Assembly: GCF_031846305.1 (NCBI RefSeq)
Contig: NZ_JAVRHY010000002.1
Location: 1-64,000, forward strand
Length of the DNA stretch: 64,000 nucleotides
Direction of reading: 5' to 3'
From: Spectribacter acetivorans
GTDB lineage: Bacteria; Pseudomonadota; Gammaproteobacteria; Nevskiales; Salinisphaeraceae
Positions within the stretch are counted from its first letter, which is position 1. Each line of letters starts with the position of its first letter. Both the position numbers and the translations under genes were made by a program. Below, piece after piece: positions 47,683 to 56,606 of this stretch. A model generated the notes under the pieces. That model was not told the DNA's origin. It was given only the letters and a program-made list of their open reading frames with translations, and made no database searches.

Positions 47683-49359
47683 ATGACTGAAAGTTTTGCC
47701 GAGCTATTTGAACAAAGCCTCAAGGGGCAGACCATGCTCCCCGGATCGCTGGTCGATGCCGAGGTGCTGGAAATCAAGTCCGACGTGGTCATCGTCGATG
47801 CCGGACTGAAGTCCGAAGGTGTCATCCCCATTGAGGAGTTCTACGACGAGCGCGGCGAACTCTCGATCAACGTGGGCGACCGGGTCGAGGTCGCTCTGGA
47901 AGCGGTTGAGGACGGCTTCGGCGCCACCCGGCTGTCCAAGGAAAAGGCGGAGCGCATCCGCACCTGGGATTTCCTCAACACCGCCTACGAGAAGAGCGAA
48001 TCGGTGGCCGGCACCATCAGCGGCAAGGTCAAGGGTGGTTACACCGTGGACGTGGGCAACGTCCGCGCGTTCCTGCCGGGTTCGTTGGTCGATGTGCGCC
48101 CGGTGCGCGACACCACCTATCTGGAAGGCAAGCCGCTCGAGTTCCGCGTGATCAAGCTGGATCGCGCCCGCAACAACGTGGTGGTCTCGCGCCGCGACGT
48201 GCTCCAGGAAGAATACAGCGAGGAGCGCAAGCAGCTGCTGGAGACCCTGCAGGAAGGCGTGGTGCTCAAGGGCATCGTCAAGAATCTGGTCGACTACGGT
48301 GCGTTCGTGGATCTGGGCGGCATCGACGGTCTGCTGCACATCACCGACATGTCCTGGAAGCGGGTCAAGGATCCCTCCGAAGTGGTCGAAGTCGGCGCCG
48401 AGATCGAGGTCAAGGTGCTCAAGTTCGACCGTGAACGCACCCGCGTGTCACTGGGCCTCAAGCAGCTGGGTGACGACCCCTGGGTCAACATCGCCCGCCG
48501 CTACCCGGAGAACACCCGCCTGTTCGGTAACGTCACCAACATCACCGACTACGGCTCCTTCGTGGAGATCGAAGAGGGTGTCGAAGGTCTGGTCCACGTC
48601 TCCGAAATGGACTGGACCAACAAGAACGTCAACCCGGGTGCGGTGGTGGACGTCGGCGAGGAAGTCGAGGTCATGGTGCTCGAGATCGACGAAGAGCGCC
48701 GTCGCATCTCGCTGGGCATGAAGCAGTGCCGCGCCAACCCCTGGGACGATTTCTCGCAGAATCACCAGAAGGGCGACACCGTATCCGGCCAGATCAAGTC
48801 GATCACCGATTTCGGTATTTTCGTCGGTCTGCCCGGCGGCATCGACGGCCTGGTGCATCTGTCCGACCTGTCGTGGAACGAGCAGGGCGAAGAGGCCGTG
48901 CGCAACTATCGCAAGGGCGAGGAAGTGGAAGCCGTGGTGCTGTCCATCGACTCCGACCGCGAGCGCATCTCGCTGGGCGTCAAGCAGCTGGCCCAGGATC
49001 CGTTGTCCGACTTCGTGGCCGCGAATCCGAAGGGCACCATCGTGACCGGCACCATCACCGAAGTGGACGCCAAGGGCGCCACGGTGCAGCTCACGGACGA
49101 TATCTCCGGCTATATCCGCGCCTCCGACATCGCGCGTGACCGGGTCGAGGATGCCCGCAGCGTGCTGTCGCAGGGTGAGGAAGTCGAGGCCCGTTTCATG
49201 GGTCTGGACCGCAAGAACCGCACGGTCAGCCTGTCGATCAAGGCCAAGGAAGAAAAGGAAGAAAAGGAAGCGCTGCGCGAGTACGGCGATACCGAGAACA
49301 CCACCGGTACCACCAGCCTCGGCGATCTGCTCAAGGAGCAGATGGGCGATCGCGAGTAA
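47683..49359 (+). CDS. rpsA: 30S ribosomal protein S1
   Basis: S1 (558 residues, standard) binds mRNA on the 30S subunit and unfolds structured messages. Six S1 repeats can be traced, each with a pattern such as GIVKNLVDYGAFVDLGGIDGLLHITDMSW. The first two form the ribosome-binding part. The C-terminus is acidic and ends near SLGDLLKEQMGDRE. The SD GTAGGAAA lies about 10 bases before the ATG. S1 commonly represses its own translation; the leader 47541-47682 has no other gene. Confidence 0.98.
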   Translation: MTESFAELFEQSLKGQTMLPGSLVDAEVLEIKSDVVIVDAGLKSEGVIPIEEFYDERGELSINVGDRVEVALEAVEDGFGATRLSKEKAERIRTWDFLNTAYEKSESVAGTISGKVKGGYTVDVGNVRAFLPGSLVDVRPVRDTTYLEGKPLEFRVIKLDRARNNVVVSRRDVLQEEYSEERKQLLETLQEGVVLKGIVKNLVDYGAFVDLGGIDGLLHITDMSWKRVKDPSEVVEVGAEIEVKVLKFDRERTRVSLGLKQLGDDPWVNIARRYPENTRLFGNVTNITDYGSFVEIEEGVEGLVHVSEMDWTNKNVNPGAVVDVGEEVEVMVLEIDEERRRISLGMKQCRANPWDDFSQNHQKGDTVSGQIKSITDFGIFVGLPGGIDGLVHLSDLSWNEQGEEAVRNYRKGEEVEAVVLSIDSDRERISLGVKQLAQDPLSDFVAANPKGTIVTGTITEVDAKGATVQLTDDISGYIRASDIARDRVEDARSVLSQGEEVEARFMGLDRKNRTVSLSIKAKEEKEEKEALREYGDTENTTGTTSLGDLLKEQMGDRE

Positions 49360-49366
49360 GTCCTTG

Positions 49367-49393
49367 ACCGGGCACCGCTTGTCGGTGCCCGGT
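49367..49393 (+). terminator. Strong hairpin between rpsA and ihfB
   Basis: ACCGGGCACCG (49367-49377) pairs perfectly with CGGTGCCCGGT (49383-49393) around CTTGT, an 11-bp stem. Only a weak T-rich stretch (TATTTGGT) follows, so it may be a partial terminator or an RNA-stability hairpin. Confidence 0.55.
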
Positions 49394-49442
49394 ATTTGGT
49401 CTAGCCTCGAACAAGGTGGGAGCAATATTGGCGGGGGCTTCG

Positions 49443-49727
49443 ATGACAAAATCCGAACTGATCGAGCGCCTGGTTGCCAGCCAGACACATCTCGGACACC
49501 GGGATGTCGAGCTGGCGGTCAAACTGGTGCTGGATCGCGTGGCCAATGCGCTGGAGATTGGCGGCCGCATCGAGATACGCGGTTTCGGTAGTTTTTCCGT
49601 GCATCACCGCCCGGCGCGCATCGGCCGCAATCCCAAGACCGGTGAGTCGGTGGATATCCCCGAGAAGTACGTGCCCCATTTCAAACCCGGCAAGGAACTG
49701 CGCGAACGCGTCAACGGCGGTCCCTGA
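49443..49727 (+). CDS. ihfB: Integration host factor subunit beta
   Basis: IHF-beta (94 residues) pairs with IHF-alpha to bend DNA at specific sites. MTKSELIERLVASQ, VELAVKLVLDRVANAL and the DNA-binding arm GRIEIRGFGSFSVHHRPARIGRNPKTGE, with its tip Pro, are diagnostic and favour IHF-beta over HU. ATG 49443 is used; an upstream in-frame start at 49416 adds nine unusual residues. The order rpsA-ihfB-lapA-lapB is conserved. Confidence 0.97.
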   Translation: MTKSELIERLVASQTHLGHRDVELAVKLVLDRVANALEIGGRIEIRGFGSFSVHHRPARIGRNPKTGESVDIPEKYVPHFKPGKELRERVNGGP

Positions 49728-49802
49728 GCCGGTCCGCTGGGTCGGCTGGCGCGGCTGCTACAATCTGGCGCTGGTTTGGCTAGGCCTCACGGGTTTCCTC
49801 GC

Positions 49803-50093
49803 ATGCTCCGACTGCTCCGCAATCTCGTTCTCGTGGCCGCCCTGGTGCTGGGCGTGACCTTCGGGTTTTTCAACTTTCAGCTGGTGACCGTCGATCTGCT
49901 GTTCAGCGACGCGCGAGTGCCCCTGGTCGTGGTCCTGATCCTGGACTTCGCGCTCGGTTTCGCCATTGCGCTGCTACTGTTGCTCGGTCGCATGATGGGG
50001 TTGCGCCGGGAGCTGGCGAAGACGCAGCGCGGTCTGAAGGACGCGCGCACCGAGATCCGCAACCTGCGGAGCATGCCCATACACGATGCTTGA
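49803..50093 (+). CDS. lapA: Lipopolysaccharide assembly protein LapA
   Basis: LapA (96 residues) is a small inner-membrane protein that works with LapB in lipopolysaccharide assembly and control of LpxC. Two membrane helices are visible (about 5-28 and 40-65), with NFQLVTVDLLFSDARVPLVVV between them, followed by a short cytoplasmic coiled tail. It overlaps lapB by eight bases, so translation is coupled. Confidence 0.92.
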   Translation: MLRLLRNLVLVAALVLGVTFGFFNFQLVTVDLLFSDARVPLVVVLILDFALGFAIALLLLLGRMMGLRRELAKTQRGLKDARTEIRNLRSMPIHDA

Positions 50094-51258
50094 CGGACTC
50101 TGGCTGGTCCTTCTGCTGCTGCCCCTGGCAGCGGCGTCGGGCTGGTACCTGCGCGGGCGCTTTCGCCCGGCCGAGGAGAATCCGCCGGTCGTCCACGCCG
50201 ACTACCTGCGTGGTATCAGCCATCTGGTCAACGAGGACGCCGACAAGGCCATCGAGGTCTTCATGCGGCTGCTCGAGGTCGACAACGAAACCGTCGAGAC
50301 CCATCTCGCGCTGGGCAATCTGTTCCGTCGCCAGGGCGAGGTCGACCGGGCACTGCGGGTCCACCAGAACCTGGTGGCCCGGCCCAATCTGAAGGCGATC
50401 CATCGCAACCAGGCGCGGTTCGAACTGGCGCAGGATTATCTGCGCGCCGGGGTGCTGGACCGCGCGGAGGACCTGTTCCGCGAACTGGTGGACCAGGGCA
50501 TGTTTCTGGAACGGGCGCTGGTGGGGTTGCTGTCGATCTACGAGGCCGAGCGGGACTGGCGCCAGGCGATCGAAACCACGCGTCGGCTGGAATCGGCCCG
50601 CGGGCAGGCCCTGCGACCGGTGATTGCCCAGTACCACTGTGAAATGGCGGAAGCCGCACGCGAGTCCGGCGATGCCGACGCCGCCCTGAACCATCTCGGC
50701 CGCGCCCGACATGAGTATCGGGATTGCGTGCGGGCCAGCCTGCTGCGCGGCGAGATCGCCGAGGCCGCGGATGATCACACCGCGGCGATCAAGGCCTATC
50801 GACAGGTGATCCGTCAGGATATCGATTTCGTCACCGAGATCATCGAGCCGCTGCGGCGCTGTCATGACGTGCTGGATCAGCCCGACGGGTATCGCAAGTT
50901 GCTGGAGCAGATTATCCCGCGCTACCCGGGGGCGGCGCCCTCCATTGCCATGGCTCGGTTGATGCAGCGCGAAGGGGACAGTGACGGGGCCATCGCCTTC
51001 CTCGCCGATTATCTACAGGGTGAGCCCAGCTGGATGGGGTTCTACCACCTGCTCGATCTGACCTCGACCGATTCGCGCTCCGGGCTGTCAGGGCCGCTGG
51101 AAAGTCTGCGTCAGTCGCTGCAGCAGATCATGGAGCAGCAGCCGCGTTATCACTGCGGGCATTGCGGCTTTTCGGGCCGGTATCTGCACTGGCAGTGTCC
51201 GAGCTGCAAGCTCTGGAACAGCATGGCGCCGGTGCGCGACCTTCGCCCGGCCGTGTGA
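50086..51258 (+). CDS. lapB: Lipopolysaccharide assembly protein LapB (YciM)
   Basis: LapB (390 residues) is anchored to the inner membrane by an N-terminal helix (about 3-20) and recruits FtsH to degrade LpxC. Several TPR repeats fill about 40-340, including DYLRGISHLVNEDADKAIEVF and AEDLFRELVDQGMFLERALVG. A C-terminal rubredoxin-like metal site has CGHCGFSG and CPSCKLW. All four Cys are present. It ends the rpsA cluster and is convergent with the BepA-like gene. Confidence 0.96.
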   Translation: MLDGLWLVLLLLPLAAASGWYLRGRFRPAEENPPVVHADYLRGISHLVNEDADKAIEVFMRLLEVDNETVETHLALGNLFRRQGEVDRALRVHQNLVARPNLKAIHRNQARFELAQDYLRAGVLDRAEDLFRELVDQGMFLERALVGLLSIYEAERDWRQAIETTRRLESARGQALRPVIAQYHCEMAEAARESGDADAALNHLGRARHEYRDCVRASLLRGEIAEAADDHTAAIKAYRQVIRQDIDFVTEIIEPLRRCHDVLDQPDGYRKLLEQIIPRYPGAAPSIAMARLMQREGDSDGAIAFLADYLQGEPSWMGFYHLLDLTSTDSRSGLSGPLESLRQSLQQIMEQQPRYHCGHCGFSGRYLHWQCPSCKLWNSMAPVRDLRPAV

Positions 51259-51282
51259 CCGCGGAGCCCGCGGGAGACGCCG

Positions 51283-52767
51283 CTACCAGTCCCGTCGCCC
51301 GACCACACCCTCGATGCGCTTACGGCATTCGCTTTCCGACCACAGGCGGTCGCATTGCTGACGATAACGGGTGAGCGCCGCCTGGATACGGGATTCTGCC
51401 TGGCTACTGAGGTCTGGCAGTTCCAGCGCCGAACGAAGCTTGAAGATGGCGGCGCCGTATTCGCCGCGCAAGCGGTGGGCCTCGGCTTCCTGGTAATAGG
51501 CCTCTTCCGGCTGGTCCATCTGATCGGCCGCGCGCGCCAGTAACTGATGCAGGTGCGGGTCGCGATTGAGCATGCGGCTCTGGTCGAGCAGATACGCGCG
51601 GGTTTCGGCCGGCTGGTTGGTCCGCAGCAGTGCCTCGCTGTAGGCAAGGATAACCGGCCGATAGGAGGAATATTCACGCCGTAGCTGGTCGAGGGTGGCC
51701 AGGCCGGCGTCATCCGCCCCGGTTTCGAACTGTGTCTGGGCCAGGGCCAGGGCAAAATGCGGATGCGCGGTGCCGGTCTGCTCGGTCAGCGTGGCCAGGA
51801 TATCCCGGGCCGCAGCGCTCCGGCCGACGCGTGACAGGGCCAGGGCGTATCCATAGTCGTCGGCGGGATGGGCATGACTGCCTTTGCGCTGTTCGCGGTA
51901 GTAGGTCAGCGAATCGGTCGGCTGGCTGCTGGACAGGACCCGCGCCCGGGCCCTCATGAGCCGGTAGCGATCCGATTCCTCGATGTGGCTGGAACCGTAT
52001 TCGCGTGCCCTGGAGCGCGCTTCGGCAATGCGGGTGGTGCTGATCGGATGGGTCAGCAGAATCTCCGGCAACTGATTGCCGTAGAGCCGGGAGCGGCGCT
52101 CCATCTTCTCGAAGAAGCCGCTCATGCCGTTTGGGTTGTAGCCGGCCCCGGCGAGCGTCCGGATACCCAGCCGGTCGGCCTCAAGTTCGTGCGCCCGGGT
52201 GAAATTGATCTGCTGCTGACCGAGACCGGAGATGCCCATGGTGATCGCAGCCTGGACCACCGCCGGGTTGCCACCACCGGCAATGATGGCCAGCAGCATG
52301 GCCGCGGCGGTCGCGATCGACATGCCCTGGGTGGCCTGGATCTGGCGGGCGATGTGGCGCTGGGTGACGTGGGCGATTTCGTGGGCCATCACGCCGGCCA
52401 TCTCGCTTTCCGTCTCCGACTCCATGATCAGACCGGCATTCATGCCGATATAGCCGCCGGGCAGCGCGAACGCGTTAACCTGCTGGCTGTTGATCAGGAA
52501 GAATTCGAAATCATCCGGCTGGCTGCGGGTCTGCAGCGCCAGCCGGGTGCCGACGCTGCGCAGGTAGGCGGAGATTTCGGGATCATCCAGGATGGCGCCA
52601 TTCTTGAGGAGTTGCGACACCACCTGGCGCCCGATGCGGTCCTCCTCTGCCGGAGACATCACGGTATCCGCCGGCTGACCGATCGACGGCAGGTCGTAAT
52701 CGGCGGCGCTGGCCGTCGTGCCGACGGTCAGCCCCAGACTCAGGAAGAACAGAAGGACGGGACGCAC
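51283..52767 (-). CDS. bepA: Periplasmic M48 metalloprotease with TPRs, BepA-like
   Basis: This 494-residue protein has a signal peptide (about 1-22) and an M48 peptidase domain. The zinc motif is VMAHEIAHVTQRH (HEIAH about residue 138), with the Glu ligand in HELEADRLG. The C-terminal half is TPR-rich (about 280-480). The architecture matches BepA, which assists or degrades outer-membrane proteins such as LptD and BamA. The GTG start at 52767 directly precedes the signal peptide and has GGAA 9 bases upstream; a longer frame overlaps the divergent gene and is rejected. Confidence 0.9.
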   Translation of the reverse strand: MRPVLLFFLSLGLTVGTTASAADYDLPSIGQPADTVMSPAEEDRIGRQVVSQLLKNGAILDDPEISAYLRSVGTRLALQTRSQPDDFEFFLINSQQVNAFALPGGYIGMNAGLIMESETESEMAGVMAHEIAHVTQRHIARQIQATQGMSIATAAAMLLAIIAGGGNPAVVQAAITMGISGLGQQQINFTRAHELEADRLGIRTLAGAGYNPNGMSGFFEKMERRSRLYGNQLPEILLTHPISTTRIAEARSRAREYGSSHIEESDRYRLMRARARVLSSSQPTDSLTYYREQRKGSHAHPADDYGYALALSRVGRSAAARDILATLTEQTGTAHPHFALALAQTQFETGADDAGLATLDQLRREYSSYRPVILAYSEALLRTNQPAETRAYLLDQSRMLNRDPHLHQLLARAADQMDQPEEAYYQEAEAHRLRGEYGAAIFKLRSALELPDLSSQAESRIQAALTRYRQQCDRLWSESECRKRIEGVVGRRDW

Positions 52768-52890
52768 TAGAATGATTCCGCTGACGGCACGGCATAATGG
52801 TACCGGGTTTGACGCCCGATTTCGGTGCCGGTTCAATCCCCGGCGCGATACGGCCCCCGGCGAGCATGGACAGCGACCCGAGTCATTGCA

Positions 52891-53961
52891 ATGAATATCA
52901 TAAGAGACTGGTTTTCCCGCCACTTTTCCGACCCCCAGGTGGTCACGCTGTCGCTGTTGCTGGGTGGCGGCATCCTGCTGGTGGTGTTCTTCGGCGGTTA
53001 TCTGGCACCGGTATTCGCGGCCGTGGTCTTCGCTTATCTGCTGGAGGGGCCGGTGGCGCGGCTGGAACGCTGGCGGGTGCCTCGCCGCGCTGGCGCGGCC
53101 CTGGTGTCACTGATGCTGCTGCTCGCGGTGTTGCTGAGCGCATTCGCGCTGGTGCCGCTGCTGGCCCGCCAGGTGGTGCAGATTCTCCAGGACGTGCCCG
53201 GCGTGGTGGGCAGCATCCAGAGCTGGCTGGAGGGGTTGCCCGAACGCTATCCGGCGCTGATTACCCAGGATCAGGTGAATACGGTGATGGACGCGGCAAC
53301 CCGCGACATCGGTTCCCTGCGTCAGGTGGTGCTGTCGCGCTCGGTGGTCGTGGGGGTGAGCCTGCTTTATCTGGCGGTTTATCTGGTACTGGTGCCGCTG
53401 CTGGTGTTCTTCCTGCTCAGCGACAAGGGTGCGATCCTCGCCTGGCTGCGCCGCTTCGGCCCCCGCAACGAGGGGATGGTCCGCCAGGTATGGAGTGAAG
53501 TGGATCTGCAGCTCGCCAACTACGTCCGTGGCAAGGCGGTCGAGATCGCGCTGGTGTGGATCGTGGCCTACCTGGTGTTCTCGGTCCTCGGCCTCAAGTA
53601 CGCCATGCTGTTGTCGGCGCTGGTAGGACTGTCGGTGCTGGTGCCCTACATCGGCGCCTTTTTCATGACCCTGCCGGTGATGCTGGTGGCCTATTCGCAG
53701 TGGGGGCCGACCGCCTACACGCTGTACGTACTGGCGGCCTATATCGTGCTGCAGATTCTGGACGGCAACGTGCTGGTGCCGATCCTGTTCTCGGAGGCCG
53801 TGAGCCTGCATCCGGTGGTCATCATCGCCGCCGTGCTGTTCTTCGGCGGCGTCTGGGGTTTCTGGGGGGTTTTCTTCGCGATTCCGCTGGCCACGCTGGT
53901 CAACGCCGTGATCAATGCCTGGCCGCGAACAACCCAGGATGCGTTGGAGACAGCGCCGTGA
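52891..53961 (+). CDS. AI-2E transporter/PerM-family permease
   Basis: This 356-residue protein has about eight membrane helices in the pattern of the AI-2E exporter superfamily. LGGGILLVVFFGGYLAPVFAAVVFAYLLEGPV is near the start, and VPYIGAFFMTLPV and LDGNVLVPILFSEAVSLHPVVII are signature loops. Members include PerM and TqsA and are linked to solute or signal export; in some species PerM is next to bepA. Substrate here is unknown. ATG 52891 gives a normal N-terminus. Confidence 0.88.
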   Translation: MNIIRDWFSRHFSDPQVVTLSLLLGGGILLVVFFGGYLAPVFAAVVFAYLLEGPVARLERWRVPRRAGAALVSLMLLLAVLLSAFALVPLLARQVVQILQDVPGVVGSIQSWLEGLPERYPALITQDQVNTVMDAATRDIGSLRQVVLSRSVVVGVSLLYLAVYLVLVPLLVFFLLSDKGAILAWLRRFGPRNEGMVRQVWSEVDLQLANYVRGKAVEIALVWIVAYLVFSVLGLKYAMLLSALVGLSVLVPYIGAFFMTLPVMLVAYSQWGPTAYTLYVLAAYIVLQILDGNVLVPILFSEAVSLHPVVIIAAVLFFGGVWGFWGVFFAIPLATLVNAVINAWPRTTQDALETAP

Positions 53962-54011
53962 CCGCGGTTAGTGTTATGCGCGGGAACCTGCAATCACGTC
54001 GAGGTTACCGC

Positions 54012-55415
54012 CTACAGCGCCTGGGACGCGTAATCGGCCAGGCGTGACCGCTCGCCCCGGGCCAAGGTGATGTGGCCTGCATGTTCCCAGCCGCGAAAAC
54101 GGTCGACCACGTTGGTCAGTCCGGACGTGGTTTCAGTCAGATACGGCGTGTCGATCTGAGCCAGATTACCCAGACAGACGATCTTGCTGCCGGGGCCGGC
54201 GCGGGTGATCAGGGTCTTCATCTGCTTGGGCGTCAGGTTCTGGGCCTCGTCCAGGATGATGTAGCGGTGCAGGAAGGTGCGGCCGCGCATGAAGTTCACC
54301 GAGCGGATCTTGATGCGCTTGGCCAGTAGCTCGTTGGTGGCGGCCCGCTCCCAGTCGGACCCCTCCTGATTGCCGGTCAGCACCTCGAGATTGTCCATCA
54401 GCGCGCCCATCCAGGGCGTCATCTTCTCTTCCTCGGTGCCCGGCAGGAAGCCGATGTCGTCCCCCACCGGCACGGTCACGCGGGTCATGACGATTTCGCG
54501 GTAACGCTGCTCATCCATGGTCTGGGCCAGACCCGCGGCCAGGGCCAGCAGGGTCTTGCCGGTGCCGGCGGCGCCGAGCAGGGTGACGATGTCGATGTCC
54601 GGGTCCATCAGCAGATTCAGGGCGAAGTTCTGCTCGCTGTTGCGGGCGTTCACGCCCCAGACGGCTTTTCGCCCTTCGCGGTAATCGTCGGCCAGTGCCA
54701 GGGTGGCGCCGTCCTGGTCACGGTCGCGCACGATTAGCTCGACATCGTTGTCGGCGTCGAAATGCAGGCACTGGTTGTGGATCCACTCCTGCGTATCCTC
54801 CCCGGCGACGCGATAGAAGGTGCGGGTGCCTTCCTGCCAGGAGTCGAGAGAATCACCGTGCTGCTCCCAGAAGTCGGCGGGCAGGGTGCCGGTGCCCGTG
54901 TAGAGCAGATCCAGGTCTTCGAGGACCTTGTCGTTGTAGTAGTCCTCGGCGTCGATTCCGATGACCGCGGCCTTGATCCGCAGGTTGATGTCCTTGGAGA
55001 CGAGCACCACCTCCCGCTCACGCTGTTCCGCTCGCAGCGACAGGGCGCTCAGCAGGATGCTGTTGTCGGCCTTGCTGCCGGGCAGGACCGTCGGCAGCTC
55101 GGCCGAGGGGTTGTGGGTCTCGAAGTACAGACGGCCCCATGCCACCGGGGCATCGCCGTTCTCGCCGCTGCGGGTGAGGGGGCTGAGCGGAATCCCGGCC
55201 TCGATATCGGCATGGGAGCAGCCCTGCATCAGTTCATCCAGGAAGCGGCTCACCTGGCGGACATTGCGAGCCACCTCCGACAGGCCTTTCTTGCCGGCGT
55301 CCAGCTCCTCCAGTACCACCATGGGCAGGAAGATGTCGTGTTCCTCGAAGCGGAACAGGGCGGCGGGATCGTGCATCAGCACGTTGGTATCAAGAACGAA
55401 TACACGGCGCGCCAT
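54012..55415 (-). CDS. PhoH2-type PIN-domain ATPase
   Basis: This 467-residue protein joins an N-terminal PIN ribonuclease-like domain (FVLDTNVLMHDPAALF, later GSKADNSILLSALSL and VSKDINLRIKA with the acidic residues) to a C-terminal PhoH ATPase. The latter has Walker A LLGAAGTGKTLLALA and Walker B RYIILDEAQNL. This is the PhoH2/YlaK class, reported as RNA helicase-ribonuclease proteins. It is probably cytoplasmic. It lies upstream of nothing obviously related; bcp follows on the same strand across a 42-base gap. Confidence 0.93.
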   Translation of the reverse strand: MARRVFVLDTNVLMHDPAALFRFEEHDIFLPMVVLEELDAGKKGLSEVARNVRQVSRFLDELMQGCSHADIEAGIPLSPLTRSGENGDAPVAWGRLYFETHNPSAELPTVLPGSKADNSILLSALSLRAEQREREVVLVSKDINLRIKAAVIGIDAEDYYNDKVLEDLDLLYTGTGTLPADFWEQHGDSLDSWQEGTRTFYRVAGEDTQEWIHNQCLHFDADNDVELIVRDRDQDGATLALADDYREGRKAVWGVNARNSEQNFALNLLMDPDIDIVTLLGAAGTGKTLLALAAGLAQTMDEQRYREIVMTRVTVPVGDDIGFLPGTEEEKMTPWMGALMDNLEVLTGNQEGSDWERAATNELLAKRIKIRSVNFMRGRTFLHRYIILDEAQNLTPKQMKTLITRAGPGSKIVCLGNLAQIDTPYLTETTSGLTNVVDRFRGWEHAGHITLARGERSRLADYASQAL

Positions 55416-55457
55416 GAGGCAAGCACTCGGCAGTGGTGGATTGACGGTGAGACGGGC

Positions 55458-55922
55458 CTAGAGTTCGACGATTGCCTGCAGCACCTCGTCGGCATGGCCC
55501 TTGACCGACACGCCCCGCCATTCTCGGCGGACGACGCCCTGGTCGTCGATCAGGAAGGTCGATCGTTCGATGCCGATCGACTTGCGGCCGTACATCGTTT
55601 TCTCCCGCAGCACCCCGAAGGCGCGGCAGGCGGTTTCCTCGGTATCGGCCAGCAGATGAAAGGGAAAATCGTACTTCGCGCGGAAGTTCTCGTGCTTCTG
55701 CACGCTATCGCGCGACACACCAAGGATCTCGGCGCCGGCCTCCCGGAACTGCTCGTACTGGTCGCGGAAGGCCTCGCCCTCGCGGGTGCAGCCCGGCGTG
55801 TTGTCGCGGGGATAGAAATACAGCACCACGGTCCGGCCGCGCAGATCGGCCAGCGAAATCGTCTGGTCACCGGTGGCCGGCAGGACGATATCGGGCGCGG
55901 GTTGGTCGAGCAGTTCGGTCAT
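55458..55922 (-). CDS. bcp: Thioredoxin-dependent peroxiredoxin Bcp
   Basis: Bcp (154 residues) reduces peroxides using thioredoxin. The peroxidatic Cys is in YPRDNTPGCTREGEAF (about residue 45). The second Cys found five residues later in E. coli Bcp is absent here; the only other likely partner is in EETACRAFGV. ILGVSRDSVQKHENFRAKY and STFLIDDQGVVRREWR are family motifs. ATG 55922 gives normal length. gcvR upstream and bcp are a conserved pair. Confidence 0.95.
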   Translation of the reverse strand: MTELLDQPAPDIVLPATGDQTISLADLRGRTVVLYFYPRDNTPGCTREGEAFRDQYEQFREAGAEILGVSRDSVQKHENFRAKYDFPFHLLADTEETACRAFGVLREKTMYGRKSIGIERSTFLIDDQGVVRREWRGVSVKGHADEVLQAIVEL

Positions 55923-55948
55923 GGGGGCCTGGTCGAAAAAAGGCTGGG

Positions 55949-56488
55949 TCAGGACTTGATCGGGTCGAGCATACCGTCGGCGTGCAGGTCGTCGCACAGA
56001 TCCATGAAGGATTCCCGCAGCGTCTGCGGATGCTGGGTCATCGGCACCTGCAGTGCAATATGCACCCCGCACATGGCGCCGCCGGTGTAGCCGGAATCGT
56101 AGCCCTGGCTGGTGATTTCCACCACGCGCGCGCCCTGGCCGCGGAAGAACCCCACCAGCTCGCCCAGTAGGCCGGATTGCTGGGGCGCCGAGACCTCGGC
56201 CGCGTAGGGGCGGAAATCGGGCGCCAGATCGGGATTCTCGGTATGGGCGTAGTGGAGCTGGAGATCGAGCTGTTCGGCCAGGCCGGGCAGGGCGCTCTCG
56301 AGTTTGCCCAGCGCACTCCAGTTACCCGCGATCAGGAGCGCGGCGGTGACCTGACGGCCCAGCGGCGCCAGACGGCATTCCACGATGTCGCAGCCGCGTT
56401 TCTCCACCGCGCTGATGAGGTCGGCGGTGAGCGTCTCGCGGTGTGCCCCCAGCGCCGTCAGCGCAAGATATTTTCGGACTTCCGGCAT
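55949..56488 (-). CDS. gcvR: Glycine cleavage system transcriptional repressor-type protein GcvR (two ACT domains)
   Basis: This 179-residue protein has two ACT domains: about 1-80 (KYLALTALGAHRETLTADLISAVEKRGCDIVECRLAPLG) and about 90-175. In enterics GcvR interacts with GcvA and senses glycine. In this lineage it may have another regulatory role. It starts with ATG at 56488 and is divergent from dapA, the same context as in E. coli. Confidence 0.85.
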   Translation of the reverse strand: MPEVRKYLALTALGAHRETLTADLISAVEKRGCDIVECRLAPLGRQVTAALLIAGNWSALGKLESALPGLAEQLDLQLHYAHTENPDLAPDFRPYAAEVSAPQQSGLLGELVGFFRGQGARVVEITSQGYDSGYTGGAMCGVHIALQVPMTQHPQTLRESFMDLCDDLHADGMLDPIKS

Positions 56489-56570
56489 GCCCTTCCCGGT
56501 GGCTGGCCCCAAAGAAGCGGATGATAGCACCGGGCCGGCCCCGACGGACCCGAATACGCCCTGCCTGCGT

Positions 56571-56576
56571 TATACT
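56571..56576 (+). promoter_or_regulatory. -10 box upstream of dapA
   Basis: TATACT lies 31 bases before dapA. The region at the matching -35 position is poor, so this is a tentative promoter. Confidence 0.35.
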
Positions 56577-56606
56577 CGCCGCCCGTTTTTCGCGGCAGGA
56601 GAGGCA

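Noticed and set aside
52768..52923. Longer N-terminus for the BepA-like protease
   Set aside because: It runs through the divergent promoter region and the start of the permease gene, and would precede the signal peptide.
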